Origin: Owenia fusiformis
Lineage: Eukaryota > Annelida > Polychaeta > Sabellida > Oweniidae
Reading direction: 5' to 3'
Length of the DNA stretch: 64,000 nucleotides
Assembly (NCBI GenBank): GCA_903813345.2
Contig: CAIIXF020000006.1
Span: 11,784,348 to 11,848,347 of the forward strand
Shown here: in pieces, positions 27,401 through 35,700 of the stretch
Position numbering within the stretch: position 1 is the first letter of the stretch
Layout: the number at the start of each line of letters is the position of its first letter
Program-made: the position numbers and the translations under genes
The notes under the pieces: model-generated
Databases searched by the model: none
What the model saw: only the letters and a program-made list of their open reading frames with translations
What the model was told of the DNA's origin: nothing

Positions 27401-28039
27401 GACAAATGCATTATGCATACGCTGGTGTGAAGCCTTGGAGACACTCATTTTGGTAAATATGATCAATGGGGTATACTTTTCTGCAGTTTGTGGAAGTTTG
27501 GGACATTAAATGTTAAAATTCAATGAAATATTCCAATTAAACGACTAATCAATTAATATATACCAGCACTGTACAGCACAAGACAATTTTAGGTCTTCAC
27601 AGGTCTCTTGAGGAGTCAACATCTAATGAAAAAGACCTGTCAATATAAACCTAGCTTAAATTTACAGTATTTATTCTGACAAAGCTATTAAACATAATGG
27701 CACTCACATAGCTATAAAATGTAAGTCTCTTTTAGAATTATCAAAAAACACTATCAGTTCAGCAACAGTTTCTTCCTGAAAAAGTTTGAGCTGGGAAGTA
27801 AAGTTTGCCATTTTCATATAGAATACACATAGTAGCTTTTGAAAGTGAGAGTCTACATCATACGACACAAACAAGTGTAGAGGAAATCAAACAAGCCCCA
27901 AAGTGTAATGGTTGTTGTTTTTGTCAAAATGGCAAGACAGTTTTAGATCTAACAAGAAAAAAAGTTAGAAAAAATCACAAACCTGTAAAGCTACCGGCTC
28001 CAAGATCCCCTCGATAGTCTTCGTATGGAACACAGGCAT
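207..28039 (-). CDS. VCL: vinculin gene, 5' part (14 coding exons, 3' end outside window)
   Basis: Vinculin is a cytoplasmic actin-binding protein of focal adhesions and adherens junctions; its head binds talin or alpha-catenin and its tail binds F-actin. Coding exons in transcript order: 28039-27983, 10708-10601, 10171-10000, 7492-7347, 7119-6951, 5236-5082, 4790-4569, 4227-4035, 3603-3458, 3160-3068, 1727-1658, 1324-1173, 988-811 and 404-207. All internal borders are AG/GT and phases agree, giving 2059 coding bases (686 codons plus one base). The start is [15 protein letters not shown], near identical to vertebrate vinculin, and similarity continues through the whole head. Only two of the three internal ~110-residue repeats of vertebrate vinculin can be placed, and the neighbouring introns are too short to hide a third. 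The proline-rich hinge and tail should lie left of base 207. Intron 1 is about 17.3 kb. alpha-catenin is excluded by the start and by higher vinculin similarity throughout. Confidence 0.96.
497..811. repeat. intronic direct duplication with an inserted 52-bp dispersed repeat
   Basis: Two diverged direct copies, about 497-634 and 695-811, share GGATATTATTTGAGGAA, the AAAGCACAC.AAGTTCTAT segment and the stretch running into the exon 13 donor. Between them, at 635-686, sits a 52-bp repeat whose inverted copy is at 28802-28853 in the vinculin/NUP35 intergenic region. The duplication carries a decoy copy of the GTATGT donor into the intron. Confidence 0.7.
811..988 (-). CDS. VCL: vinculin coding exon 13 (residues 562-621)
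   Basis: Encodes [20 protein letters not shown], then [20 protein letters not shown] and GLVDEATDT. Nearly collinear with [20 protein letters not shown] in vertebrates. Phase 1 end at CTG|GTATGT; a diverged copy of the region beyond the donor lies at 497-634. Confidence 0.95.
1173..1324 (-). CDS. VCL: vinculin coding exon 12 (residues 511-561)
   Basis: Encodes [40 protein letters not shown] and [10 protein letters not shown]. Equivalent to the [20 protein letters not shown] region of vertebrate vinculin. Donor is ATG|GTAACA. Confidence 0.92.
1658..1727 (-). CDS. VCL: vinculin coding exon 11 (residues 488-511)
   Basis: Short exon encoding [19 protein letters not shown] and VVPL, equivalent to the VSDVFSDTTTPIKLLAVAA segment. 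Good acceptor (TTACAG) and donor (GTGAGT), phase 1 end. Confidence 0.9.
1728..3067. other. vinculin intron 10 (1.34 kb) with a dispersed repeat
   Basis: No coding signal was seen. About 2350-2755 is a degenerate element bounded by AAAATGTCACCACC on the left and GGTGGTGACAT on the right. Related sequence occurs at 22830-22965 and 43430-43545 in the window. Its interior repeats a phrase about 'AACTTGTAAG', giving a low-complexity look. Confidence 0.5.
3068..3160 (-). CDS. VCL: vinculin coding exon 10 (residues 457-487)
   Basis: 31 codons, starting [20 protein letters not shown] and ending ALVDR before GTAAGT. Corresponds to [20 protein letters not shown] of vertebrate vinculin. Confidence 0.92.
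3458..3603 (-). CDS. VCL: vinculin coding exon 9 (residues 408-456)
   Basis: Encodes [18 protein letters not shown], then [20 protein letters not shown] and LCRRGM. It matches the [20 protein letters not shown] segment. Phase 0 end at ATG|GTATGT. Confidence 0.94.
4035..4227 (-). CDS. VCL: vinculin coding exon 8, second internal repeat (residues 344-408)
   Basis: Contains [27 protein letters not shown] and [19 protein letters not shown], equivalent to vertebrate GDSPEARALAKQV and IEQAQRWIDNPTVDDRGVG. Ends in phase 1. Confidence 0.95.
4569..4790 (-). CDS. VCL: vinculin coding exon 7, first internal repeat (residues 270-343)
   Basis: Encodes a ~74-residue stretch with [20 protein letters not shown], an [12 protein letters not shown] helix and the repeat-end motif [10 protein letters not shown]. 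It corresponds to the LNQAKGWLRDP...VADLRARGQ repeat of vertebrates. The next exon begins with GNSPQA, so one whole vertebrate-type repeat is absent here. Confidence 0.95.
5082..5236 (-). CDS. VCL: vinculin coding exon 6 (residues 218-269)
   Basis: Encodes [20 protein letters not shown] and [20 protein letters not shown], matching [20 protein letters not shown] and the following SWDEDAW region. Phase 0 at its 3' end. Confidence 0.95.
5237..6950. other. vinculin intron 5 (1.7 kb)
   Basis: No exon, RNA gene or clear transposon end was recognised. The open frame at 6194-6430 (minus) has no recognisable motif and ordinary intron composition. Confidence 0.5.
6951..7119 (-). CDS. VCL: vinculin coding exon 5 (residues 162-218)
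   Basis: Contains [20 protein letters not shown] and [17 protein letters not shown], equivalent to MIDERQQELTHQEHRVM and LLPVLISAMKIFVTTK. Ends in phase 1 at GCAG|GTAAGG. Confidence 0.94.
7140..7346. repeat. short tandem array of exon-end/donor-like units beside vinculin exon 4
   Basis: Roughly six degenerate copies of a ~35-bp unit (minus-strand sense about TTTGTAAAGGTATGTCAC...AATTTC) lie directly downstream of exon 4. The unit includes the last bases of the exon and its GT donor, so the array looks like local amplification of the splice junction. The coding frame can read through it into an extra tail from the intron. Confidence 0.65.
7347..7492 (-). CDS. VCL: vinculin coding exon 4 (residues 113-161)
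   Basis: Encodes [20 protein letters not shown] followed by [11 protein letters not shown] and [13 protein letters not shown], matching D1 helices of vertebrate vinculin. The donor AAG|GTATGTCAC is followed in the intron by several degenerate copies of the same exon-end/donor sequence (see the repeat at 7140-7346). Confidence 0.95.
7770..9550. mobile_element. CCCGCGAA-rich repeat element interrupted by a foldback
   Basis: 7770-7870 and 9180-9540 are dense in variants of TGTCCCGCAAAATCCCGCGA and end in short inverted ends, CTGTCAA at left and TTGACAG at right. The two parts are separated by unrelated sequence that contains the foldback at 8165-8837. Lies in vinculin intron 3. No protein-coding capacity was seen, and the TSD is unclear. 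Confidence 0.55.
8165..8837. mobile_element. 673-bp foldback element with ~270-bp arms
   Basis: The left arm starts AGGGTTTGTAGAAAAAACTG and the right arm is its near-perfect reverse complement, ending in CTACAAACCCT. The arms share GGTACCGGGTAGTAAATCC and continue as inverted copies to about 8430 and 8590. The flanks ATCTAGAA (8157-8164) and ACCTAGAA (8838-8845) look like an 8-bp TSD with one mismatch. Non-autonomous; hAT- or P-like by TSD length only. Confidence 0.75.
10000..10171 (-). CDS. VCL: vinculin coding exon 3 (residues 56-113)
   Basis: Contains [17 protein letters not shown] and [15 protein letters not shown], equivalent to vertebrate ILKRDMPPAFIKVENAC and YSVPARDYLIDGSRG. This is part of the talin/alpha-actinin-binding D1 domain. 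Ends in phase 1 at GTATGA. Confidence 0.95.
10601..10708 (-). CDS. VCL: vinculin coding exon 2 (residues 20-55)
   Basis: Reads [20 protein letters not shown] and on to AVDNLVK before GTAAGT. It matches the vertebrate segment containing LVIMHEE and IPDLT in the first helical bundle of the head (D1). Phase 0 at both ends. Confidence 0.95.
12735..13425. repeat. 32-bp minisatellite, about 21 copies, two alternating variants
   Basis: The unit is about GGGATGGGAAAACATATATT followed by either ATATCTAGGGAG or ATATGAATGGAG. The spacing between GATGGG cores is 32 bp. The two variants alternate irregularly, suggesting unequal exchange or slippage. Because 32 is not a multiple of three and no stop arises, a 188-codon frame runs through the array; it is not a gene. 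Confidence 0.9.
13822..14338. mobile_element. ~517-bp terminal-inverted-repeat element (MITE)
   Basis: Ends are inverted over about 60 bp: AATGCCTGGGTCA with TTTGCTCCGA at left, and TCGGAGCAAA with TGACCCAGGCATT at right. An inner piece (CCCTTTGCATTCGTTTGACT and following, from about 13896) recurs at 23297-23335, so the family is dispersed. TSD not resolved; no coding frame. Confidence 0.75.
14845..15329. mobile_element. 485-bp MITE with CTGTAAAACGGGTA ends and TA duplication
   Basis: Perfect 14-bp ends, CTGTAAAACGGGTA and TACCCGTTTTACAG, are flanked by TA at 14843-14844 and 15330-15331, as expected for Tc1/mariner-type insertion. Inside are repeated TTAGCGA/TCGCTAAAAT motifs arranged in opposite senses near the two ends. 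No transposase frame. Confidence 0.85.
16700..17160. repeat. 112-bp tandem repeat, about four copies
   Basis: GCGATTCTTCTATAGAT recurs at 16833, 16945 and 17057 (period 112), with a more diverged copy before it. Each unit holds CCACCCCCTACCCCTAATGG. The open frames on the minus strand here are repeats of the unit, not genes. Confidence 0.88.
18032..19970. mobile_element. 1.94-kb palindromic foldback whose arms are 119-bp tandem arrays
   Basis: Ends GGCATGAACTTGGTGTAAGA and its exact reverse complement are flanked by a perfect 8-bp duplication, ACATGGAT, at 18024-18031 and 19971-19978. The left arm holds about five copies of a 119-bp unit (GGTCTCCAGTCCCTCC ... CCCAGTCCCCAGTCCCCAGT). The right arm holds about four copies in opposite orientation. 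The arms enclose a core at about 18901-19235 with its own ~40-bp inverted ends. Outer parts are AT-rich. Frames of about 100 codons on both strands are array translations. Confidence 0.85.
18901..19235. mobile_element. core element of the 18-20 kb palindrome, related to 62.7-63.0 kb
   Basis: Inverted ends read AGAGGTTTTTTTGAAAAACA at left, with the reverse complement at right ending in AAAAAACCTCT. Interior phrases such as CATTTCCCATTGGTTAACAT, TGACTTGCGGCAAACCTACC and TCTGTCATATGAC recur in inverse orientation at 62735-62985. It is either an insertion that split an array or the ancestral loop of the palindrome. Confidence 0.65.
22830..22970. mobile_element. short element with ATGTCACCAC ends
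   Basis: Bounded by CAAAATGTCACCAC and GTGGTGACATG-type inverted ends with CCAACCACCAC and AAACAATATGTCACCAC inside. Closely resembles 2670-2755 (GAGACCAAAACAATATGTCA) and shares its ends with 43430-43545. Confidence 0.55.
24180..24519. mobile_element. 340-bp mariner-like MITE
   Basis: Left end CGAGGGCTGATCAGAAAGTA and right end (reverse complement) CGAGGGGCGATCAGAAATAA form a ~26-bp imperfect inverted repeat. The 'CGAGGG..GATCAGAAAGTAATG' style end is typical of mariner elements. TA precedes the left end; CA follows the right end, so the duplication is degenerate or mutated. No coding frame. Confidence 0.7.
24582..25034. mobile_element. 453-bp hAT-type MITE with perfect 8-bp TSD
   Basis: Ends TAGTGTTGTCGCGAT and ATCGCGACAACACTA are flanked by GTTGGTAG at 24574-24581 and 25035-25042. 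End sequence and 8-bp TSD both fit the hAT superfamily. Inside are several ATCGATG(T) motifs in opposite orientations. No transposase. Confidence 0.88.
25441..25632. mobile_element. 192-bp MITE with ATGGGCGTAGCGC ends
   Basis: Perfect ends ATGGGCGTAGCGC and GCGCTACGCCCAT are flanked by AAAGACC and GAAGACC (6 of 7 identical). The inside carries a GGGGGAGAACCCCCCAAACCC stretch. The overlapping frames on both strands are not genes. Confidence 0.75.
26014..26410. mobile_element. 397-bp foldback element (unoccupied relative of the 59-61 kb copy)
   Basis: Left arm about 26014-26147 and right arm about 26285-26410 are inverted copies sharing TTGGGAGACCATTG and GAAAAGTATATTCATAATAT. The loop contains GCCATGTTAATCTTATTG and GGCAGAGAAACATCC. 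The same element occurs at 59033-61037, where the corresponding loop site holds a 1.74-kb insertion. Confidence 0.8.
26506..26829. mobile_element. 324-bp foldback with TGTCCTACATCAGTAT ends
   Basis: Left end TGTCCTACATCAGTAT and its reverse complement at the right frame inverted arms of about 110 bp that share CCAATTCCAAT and GAGTAAATGTTTTTTC-like sequence. Flanks CAGCTAA and CAGTTAG are a possible degenerate TSD. Confidence 0.65.
27983..28039 (-). CDS. VCL: vinculin coding exon 1 (residues 1-19)
   Basis: Encodes [19 protein letters not shown] and ends at a CAG|GTTTGT donor. The match to the invariant vinculin N terminus fixes the start codon at 28039-28037. It is 57 bp, phase 0, too short to stand out as an open reading frame and separated from exon 2 by 17 kb. 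Confidence 0.95.
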
Positions 28040-28861
28040 GATGAAAATTGCCCTCTCCCCGTTAAGGAGATATTTTACTTAAGTCCTGTAATGTTGTAAT
28101 CCAGTTCGTATAACGTTTTATCTATAATTTTAACATAAATGTACAGTACAAATTTATCTAGGTCAACATGGAAATCTCTCTTGCACACCCAGCCTCGTTC
28201 TGGCGATGGAGTTTCATGATTTCCATTTATGTGATCAATGTTAAAATCTGCAGGACGAACTGGGTATCTAGAAACCATTTGGATAAAATGATATTGGATA
28301 CTTTCCATAAAAGGTCAATAGATGGAAATCTATGATGAATTCAGCATCAGCAACAATTCAAATTGTATTATCTTGCTTTTGGGAGTAGTTAGCTCTTGTG
28401 AAATAACCAGAGTAGATGAATAGGCCTAGTAAATGGCAGATTGTCTCTGTGGTTCACTTGAGCAAGCCAAAATAATTCAAGCCAAATAACACAAGTGGCA
28501 ATCTGAGCCATTCACTAGCAAATGCAATTTCATAACCCATGTTTTACCAAATTGCCACCAGTGGAACAAAAACATTGTTTTTAATGTTGTTATGCATCCA
28601 AAGCTAAAGAATGATGGAAATAATTGAGAAAAATGTGTGCGAAAAATCGAACCAGAAACACTGAACATGGGCTCTATCCAGAGCCCATGCACTGAACCTC
28701 CAAAATTGTAATTTACAAAAATTTCACGGAGATGAAATTGAGATTATTGAACTCTGCATTTGGATTGTATTGTTCAATATTGTCTTGTTGGCCAATAACC
28801 CAGATGCGAGTAGAAATAATCTTGATTTACGTCATTAAAAATTCAAAATTCTGTCAAAGTA

Positions 28862-29098
28862 TAGTTGGGGACAAAAATAAATGACAGGTCGATTTTCGAT
28901 CACCATTTCCTAATTATGGTGGTCTGAAAGCCCATAATTTCCAATATTGTCTAGATACATGTCCCTTAAAATTTGTATATTTTACATTTTGTATAATCTC
29001 ATCCACTGATTTATGGCCTCTTGAAAATTCTCTTATTTTTAACATGGGAAATCCTCACTTCAGCAAATCCACCTGTCATTTATTTATGTCCCCAACTG
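28862..29098. mobile_element. 237-bp MITE with AGTTGGGGACA ends and TA duplication
   Basis: Left TAGTTGGGGACAAAAATAAA and right TTTATTTATGTCCCCAACTG form inverted ends of about 26 bp, ending in GACAGG/CCTGTC. TA flanks at 28860-28861 and 29099-29100. Tc1/mariner-type by duplication. No coding frame. Confidence 0.75.
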
Positions 29099-29677
29099 TA
29101 ATATCATATTTGAAATCTACATGTAAAATTATATCTAGAAATGTGGTTTTAAAAAGTGTTTATGAACTTTGAAAAATTAATTTTCTTTGAAAATGTGACT
29201 TCTAGCTCGGGGAAATTCCCCATAGACCCCATGCTATAAAATCACAAAAAATGAAATATCTTTTCTTTTAGTGGACAGATAATATTTTGCTTTACTGGAT
29301 ATATTTTCATTAGTATAAGTATCAGACACATAAGGGTTATATGAAAATTGAGCCACTTAAATTGATAATATTCAAGTTTAAGAGAACTTTCTTATATACC
29401 TGCCATGTTAATTGACCCGAATCAAATGAGAAAAGAATTCCAAAAATTGTACTCAAATTTTGAAAATTTGTGGGCAAATTTTTGGTAATTTGGACTAAAA
29501 AGGCCCAAAAAGACCAAGTAATGCCCAAAAAGGCCCCCTTATTGAGGCCAAATAAATAAATATGAAACTTTTCATTTCATATCAAAGTGGAACCATTGTA
29601 TTGTAGATCAGCTTTTGCCTATTTAAATCCCGGGTATCCTTGTAAAGTTCTATACTTTTCGTTCAGTAAATTCGATT

Positions 29678-29689
29678 ACGCATGCGCAT
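29678..29689 (+). promoter_or_regulatory. NRF-1-like site upstream of NUP35
   Basis: ACGCATGCGCAT contains the palindromic GCATGC core of the NRF-1 consensus (YGCGCAYGCGCR). It ends 48 bp before the NUP35 start codon, a usual position for this TATA-less promoter element. This is a motif match only. Confidence 0.4.
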
Positions 29690-29737
29690 TACACACTTCC
29701 GCTAATTTTAAAATTTTGAACGTGAAAGTTTTAATCG

Positions 29738-29765
29738 ATGTTTTCCAATTTAGCTGACAATCACG
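29738..29765 (+). CDS. NUP35: NUP35 exon 1 (residues 1-9)
   Basis: ATG opens MFSNLADNH then G|GTAAGT. It ends in phase 1, exactly what exon 2 (starting GT TTG ACA GAA) needs. It sits just downstream of an NRF-1-like site. The first residues are not conserved in the family, so this exon rests on phase, donor quality and position rather than homology. Confidence 0.72.
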
Positions 29766-32700
29766 GTAAGTTTTGAAGATAATTATTAGTTTAATATTAA
29801 TTTATAAGTCATAATTTCGAAATATGATGCCATTTTAGCGGCACCTGATGTCGTCATCTTATTTTGAAATAAAAAAAGATTTTTTTTCGAAATGAAATTG
29901 AAAATCAAAATGGTTTTGTCAGGGACTAGTTCAACAAGTTAAACCCAATACCACGGCTTTCATTTATTAATCTGAATGTTCTTGTTGCCGTGATTGGGTT
30001 TAACTTCCGTGGTATGCTTTCATTTGTTGCAAATTCTCACTATCAGTTATTAATTAAACGCGCATGAAATTACTTATTAATTGACAACAATATAAAAACA
30101 CATAACATCAAGCGATTCAACACAATATTATTGTATTAAATGGTCATTTATACAAGTAAAATGAGGTTAAACTTACCAATCTCTAAAATGACATTTCCGC
30201 ATGTCCGGCATTGTGTCTGTTCGTCCCGGGTTAAAATTTAAACTATTGAAACGGAATTGTTGTCAAATAGATTGATAATTATCACGCGATTACTCGGGAT
30301 AAAATAACCATTTTTGAGGATAGCAGGTATCTTTGATTGATTTATATAGCGCTTGTATACACACAACATCGTTATTAATTGCAAACCTACTGTTCGTTGA
30401 TGCAGTGTCGCAATGACGGTTAATTCCTGATACGATTTGCAATTTCGATGTTACCGGAGCTGACCGATATTTTCGTAAAATTCCAAACCTGTCTCCAATA
30501 TTTTCGTAATTATGCATCAATATGGTCTAAGGGGGGTACGGGATGGTGTGTATGTATTTATAAGGTATGTATGCATGCTTGAATCACATTCTTTATGTAA
30601 TATTACCATGTTTTCGGAGTTTAATTAGTTCCGCATGTCGAAACCTGCTGAACGATTAAATGATCGCAACAAGGGCAAAATCATCATGGAAGTTAGACCT
30701 AGCCGGGGCCATAAGACATGTCAGATAAGAAACGAGGCCCAGGCTAGGTCTAATGTTGTTGGACTAGTCAGGGACAAGAGTAAATCCCATGCGGGATATG
30801 GTATATTATTGATGTTTGGCCAATCAGATTTCAGCATTTAGTTCAGCCCTTGTCAGAGAAGTATTTTGTGATTGGTCAAACATCAATAATATACCATATG
30901 CCATATGGGATTTACTCTCGTCCGTTTTCTCAATGGAATGAGAAACAACTCCGTGCTATGACCTTAAATCGATGATATTGCTCTGTTTCCCATTTCAGTT
31001 TAAGGTCCCATGGTACTTAACAGGAAATGACAAAACAGGAAGTGACAAAACAATGCTGGATTTCAAACATTTTTTGAACCAAGATAACAGAGTTCTGTTT
31101 TGACCTCCAGTTATTTTAATTAGTTCCACGTGTCATTTACATGACCAGGATCACATTGAACATGGTCAGCCCTCTGAAAATGTGATTGAAAAATAGCTAA
31201 AAGTAGGCGCTTAGGAAAGGTCACTGAACATAATCTTTTGAATTTTTTAGAAAATGTGTCCAATATATTACTCTAAATGATACGGAATTTTAAAATTTGT
31301 GCTGTGCATTGTGGGGAGGTTTGAGGAGGGTATATGGAACACTTTTGATGGAAAATAAATTACCTGTCAAATTGATATTGCTAATTGGTAATGTCTAAAT
31401 GTGTACAGCGCTTTGCTGTACCTTTTTAAGTTGAAATTTTATTTAGTTTTTATGTTTTTATATATTCCCTCAATTTTCACTTTCCACCAATGTGGAGTTA
31501 GCCATTCTGATACCCAATACCAAAACTGAGCATGTCCATGTGTCTGAAGGTAATCAAGGCTGCAGCCAATCTGTGTCAAATGAAAGACAGGTCCCGAGTC
31601 CTAATTTTCAGTATTATTCATACTTTAAGGTTTGACAGAACCAATGACGCTAGGGTCTCCTGTATCCAGCCCCCAGGGACATGCTGCACATACTCCCTCT
31701 ACACCTCAGATACAGCATGGTCAGCCTTACCTACCAGGGTATCTATTAGGAGACCCACAGCCATCTGCATCTGTAAGCTATGTTGTCTTTATTGTTTAAA
31801 TAGTTAATTGTTGATATTACACAGTCATAACTACACAGAGCTAGCTTTAGGGTATTTATTCTACACAGGGTCAGTGTTTATTTATTTTTTTATGATAAAA
31901 TTATTTTCTTCAGTTAAATCTAATTATTTATGAGGTGTAATACAAAGATTATATGATTGGTAACAATTGAATACAGTATTTATATTTAAAAACTGTATTT
32001 GAATGGAAGAAACCCAAGGGAGATGGCTGAATCAAAGTTCATAAACTACTGGCAATATGATCATAAAAACTCCCATAAATAACTTTCCTGTAAATGGATT
32101 ATGTTTCAGCCAAGACTATGGTCATCATCCAGTGGGGGAAGTCCAAACACCAGCAAAATCAACCTAAATCGTAGTGGATCTTGGACATCACCCAATCATG
32201 CAGGGTCACATACACCAATGGGATCACATACACCTAGAACGGAGACAAGACAGAGGTATGTTTGCTGTTTACTCTGGCCTGGAAGGACCATCTTCAGATA
32301 TATGTACCCAAAGTCATCATGATAGACCATGACATCTCAAATCTTGTCAGCCCAGAGATGTTTCAGGTGAAACAGAAAGATGCTACGAGTATCAGAATGA
32401 CCCAGAGTACCTTTAGCTATAATTTGATAAATATATGTATGAACAAACTTTTGTCATAATCAAAGATAAACATTTATAACCAATAAAATACAATTTTTGG
32501 GCAAACAATTGTAATTGTGATTCCATATATCCATTTGTGGATAAAAGTCATATCTCTCATAAATCATAAATCATGAGTTATTTTAATATTTCTTCTTTCA
32601 TGTTTATGGAAGAGAATGATTGAAATATTATATGCTTTATATAAATATTGAAATGTTGATAACTGGAAAGGGAAATATCTGTAGCCAAGCTGGTTGTGAA

Positions 32701-35700
32701 GTTTAAATTTCAATCAAGGATACAATTCAGGATGTGTATTTTTAATGTTAATATACGAATGTAATGTGTAAGTTACATGTTTTCAGGGATCTTCTTGGAC
32801 ATAGAACAAAAGATAAGGTCGGGGCCCCACCAGTGCAAGGTTTGTGGGAACAAACAGCCCCTCCCACACAGAGTCCGTACCCTGGGCCCCCTGGGGCAAC
32901 TCAGGTAGGCTAAATATTTCGAACTATAATTTTATTGAAAATATGAAAAGAAGAAGTAGGCAAAAACTTTTCGTTTTCACTATTAAAACTTATGCTTGTT
33001 CGTATTTTCTAGCTTGAAACATCTGGAATATCCCGATCTATGCTCAATACCCCTGGCCAGTCTACCCAACAGGCCCATGGTAAGTCAAATGCACTCCACT
33101 TAATTTATGCAAGAGGTCCCTGGTATTGTACTATACTAAATACTGCTAGTCAGTCTATGCAACAGACCCTGTCTATGATAAGTCAATAAACAAGCCCTTC
33201 CAAGTACTGCAACATCTGATAGACTATGATATGTTTTCTTTACGTCTACACAAAGGGCTAATGAATACAGAACCTTGCAATGTTTTCATTGTAACACAGT
33301 CCATAATAAAATGGATATGCCAGTTACTCTAGATGAATATGACACAAGTCACATAAAATAATCCCCAAGAAAATGACATTTTTGATTGAAAGAAAACAAC
33401 ATTCAGAGATATTACATGAAAATCAATATCAAATTGACTAACAAATTTTCATATTATTATTTCAGTTTATTCACTCATTATTGTGATATATATACCAGGG
33501 CGTTCACGGAAAAATGCTCTCATTTGAAGGATTTTCGATATTTTCTCATGAAATTTTTAGACAATCTCTCTTTCCCTGTCTACCCAAAAGTCAAGTTACC
33601 ATAGTAACCATTATTTCTGACCAGAGATGTGGATATTTAATGTTTTTACATATTATGTGAAAATTTCATGGGAAAATCTTTGAACTAGAGCATTTTTCCG
33701 AGAACTTATTGAACGAACTGGTATTTGTACATGTTATAATATGTGACACAATCTTTGTTGCAGGTAATGAGAGTATTTTTAGTCCCAATCAGAGTCATAG
33801 TTTTATTCAGCAGTCTGTGGCATCATCTCCACCCCAAGTAGATCCCTTTTACACACAGGGGTATGTATACATGTGGATTAAATATAGATATAGGGGTAAT
33901 GCAGAACTGAAATTCTACAGGATTCTTTGTTTTATTTAAGAAAGTCATAATTTAGTAGAAGTTGTTTATATGGCCTGTGAATTACAACCTATTTTAGTTA
34001 CCATAAGCATGCAAATTATCCAGTAAAATATCTAGTTTCATTTGCTTTTTCGAGTTGTACTTCTAAAGGTTACAATGGTATACTAGAGGGTTCATAAAAT
34101 GACACTTTTTGGGACATTTGGATATTGGATTTAAAGATAAAGAATCTGTTGATTTTGATAAAGGTTCTGGAATGTGTATTAACATTCTAAATATAATGGA
34201 CATTAAATAATTTTCAATTGATATCCAACAAAAATGCTTTTTAAAATGTAATGTAAGAACATTTTTGTTGATTTTATTCCAACCTCTTAAATATTGGATG
34301 ACAATTTACAAATCTGATCATACGATTATGAGGCTCAATTTTGTTGTGTTTTTTCAGAGAGGCAATATCTCCAGATGAAATATTAGATGAAACATGGGTG
34401 ACCATATATGGCTTTCCACCAGCAGCGACATCTTTTGTTATGCAGCAATTTTCCCAGTATGGCAATATATTGAAACATGTGGTAAGTATCTTTGTACTTA
34501 TGTAATTTAAATTTATACCAGCATTATTTTCAGATTAAGTTCTTTGTGATAAGGCCATAGAAAACAAAATCATGTTTCATGAAATTCACTGTTGTTATCC
34601 CATTGAACGAAGTTCAGAGGCAATAACTCAAATACTGTTGGCCCGATTTTGTACATATTTTGTACACACATACCCTATTGGGGTAGAAGTTCTGCTCGAA
34701 AGCCGATTTTCAAAATGGCCGCTCATTTAAAAATGGCGGCCATTTTAGTGCAAATTTGCGGCCTTTACTCGTTATTTTAACCTGCACATCGCTCCAAAAC
34801 GCAATCTTGGGTTGTTTTGGGGGTGACTTTATCATTTTGAGCTTAATGAAAGATTATAGAATGATGAACAAATGGGGCAAATCTTGTGTAGAAATACTTA
34901 CGATAAATGTGTCATTTCAAAGATTTTTCATTGAATTGCTTCGATCGGCGCCGACGATATGATTGTGGAAAGGTTTCTAAATGAAGAACGTGACGTCACT
35001 TCCGAATCATAGCATTCAAAATAAGTAGCTTTTAATTACTTCCACCATTCATAATAAGACGGTGGTGTAGCGGTAGAATTCTCGTTTAGCACGCGGGAGG
35101 CCCGGGTTCGAATCCCGCATTCGCCTTTTTATTTTTTTTAACTAAATGATTGTTCTTTGATATTACGCAGAAAAAACAATTTTTATTTACATAAACTTTA
35201 TATTAACCAAACCCGTCTGGTCCAGTTATCTACTCCCGACGTCGTAGATCTGGGCCAGACTCGATCCAATGCAAAAAATGGGGTATTTACTCCAGAAAAA
35301 ACACTGGTTTTTCAATGTATAATACGTGCTGATAAATGAATAAACTTACGTGTTTGTTCCTTGTATCAAACTTTGTATTTATATTAGGTTTCCATCGCTG
35401 GATGATGGCTAATAAATAAGAACGAAACGTCTAAACGCAGCAAAAAGAAAAATTCTTCTGCAATCTGTTCGTGATCTCGTAGAATATCGAGAAGTCTCGG
35501 CTGCTTATTTCGTTCAGTACTACATTCCGTCAGTTCAACAAATTGAAAAATCGTATTTAATGTCCACCATATTTCTTTCCAGTTTAAATACAACACAGAC
35601 ACGTCTGTTTTATAAAGTAATCTACATTTTCATAACAAATCTGCTGAACAAATCGTAATATTTGGAATGTATTGATTCCCGGGAAATGTATTTTCGTTCC

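Larger units (their letters stand above)
10709..27982. other. vinculin intron 1 (17.3 kb), repeat-rich
   Basis: Apart from the individually listed repeats I see no gene here. The stretches 10.7-12.7, 19.98-23.3 and 27.0-27.9 kb hold no recognisable feature. Open frames such as 20606-20860 (plus) have no known domain, no intron-aware extension and no homologous look. The length of the first intron fits regulatory content, but no specific enhancer can be named from sequence. Confidence 0.6.
28040..29737. promoter_or_regulatory. head-to-head intergenic region between vinculin and NUP35
   Basis: The two start codons face away from each other 1.7 kb apart, so both promoters probably lie here. It contains a 10-bp-stem hairpin at 28666-28689 (CATGGGCTCT ... 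AGAGCCCATG), an inverted copy at 28802-28853 of the repeat at 635-686, a MITE at 28862-29098, and an NRF-1-like site close to the NUP35 start. No TATA box was assigned. Frames on the minus strand here lack recognisable domains. Confidence 0.5.

Noticed and set aside
30635-30841. Frame beginning [10 protein letters not shown] upstream of NUP35 exon 2
   Set aside because: It does not match the NUP35 N terminus, overlaps hairpin repeats, and exon 1 at 29738 fits phase and donor better.
35057-35126. Functional tRNA gene
   Set aside because: Acceptor strands do not pair and body and anticodon types disagree; called tRNA-derived instead.
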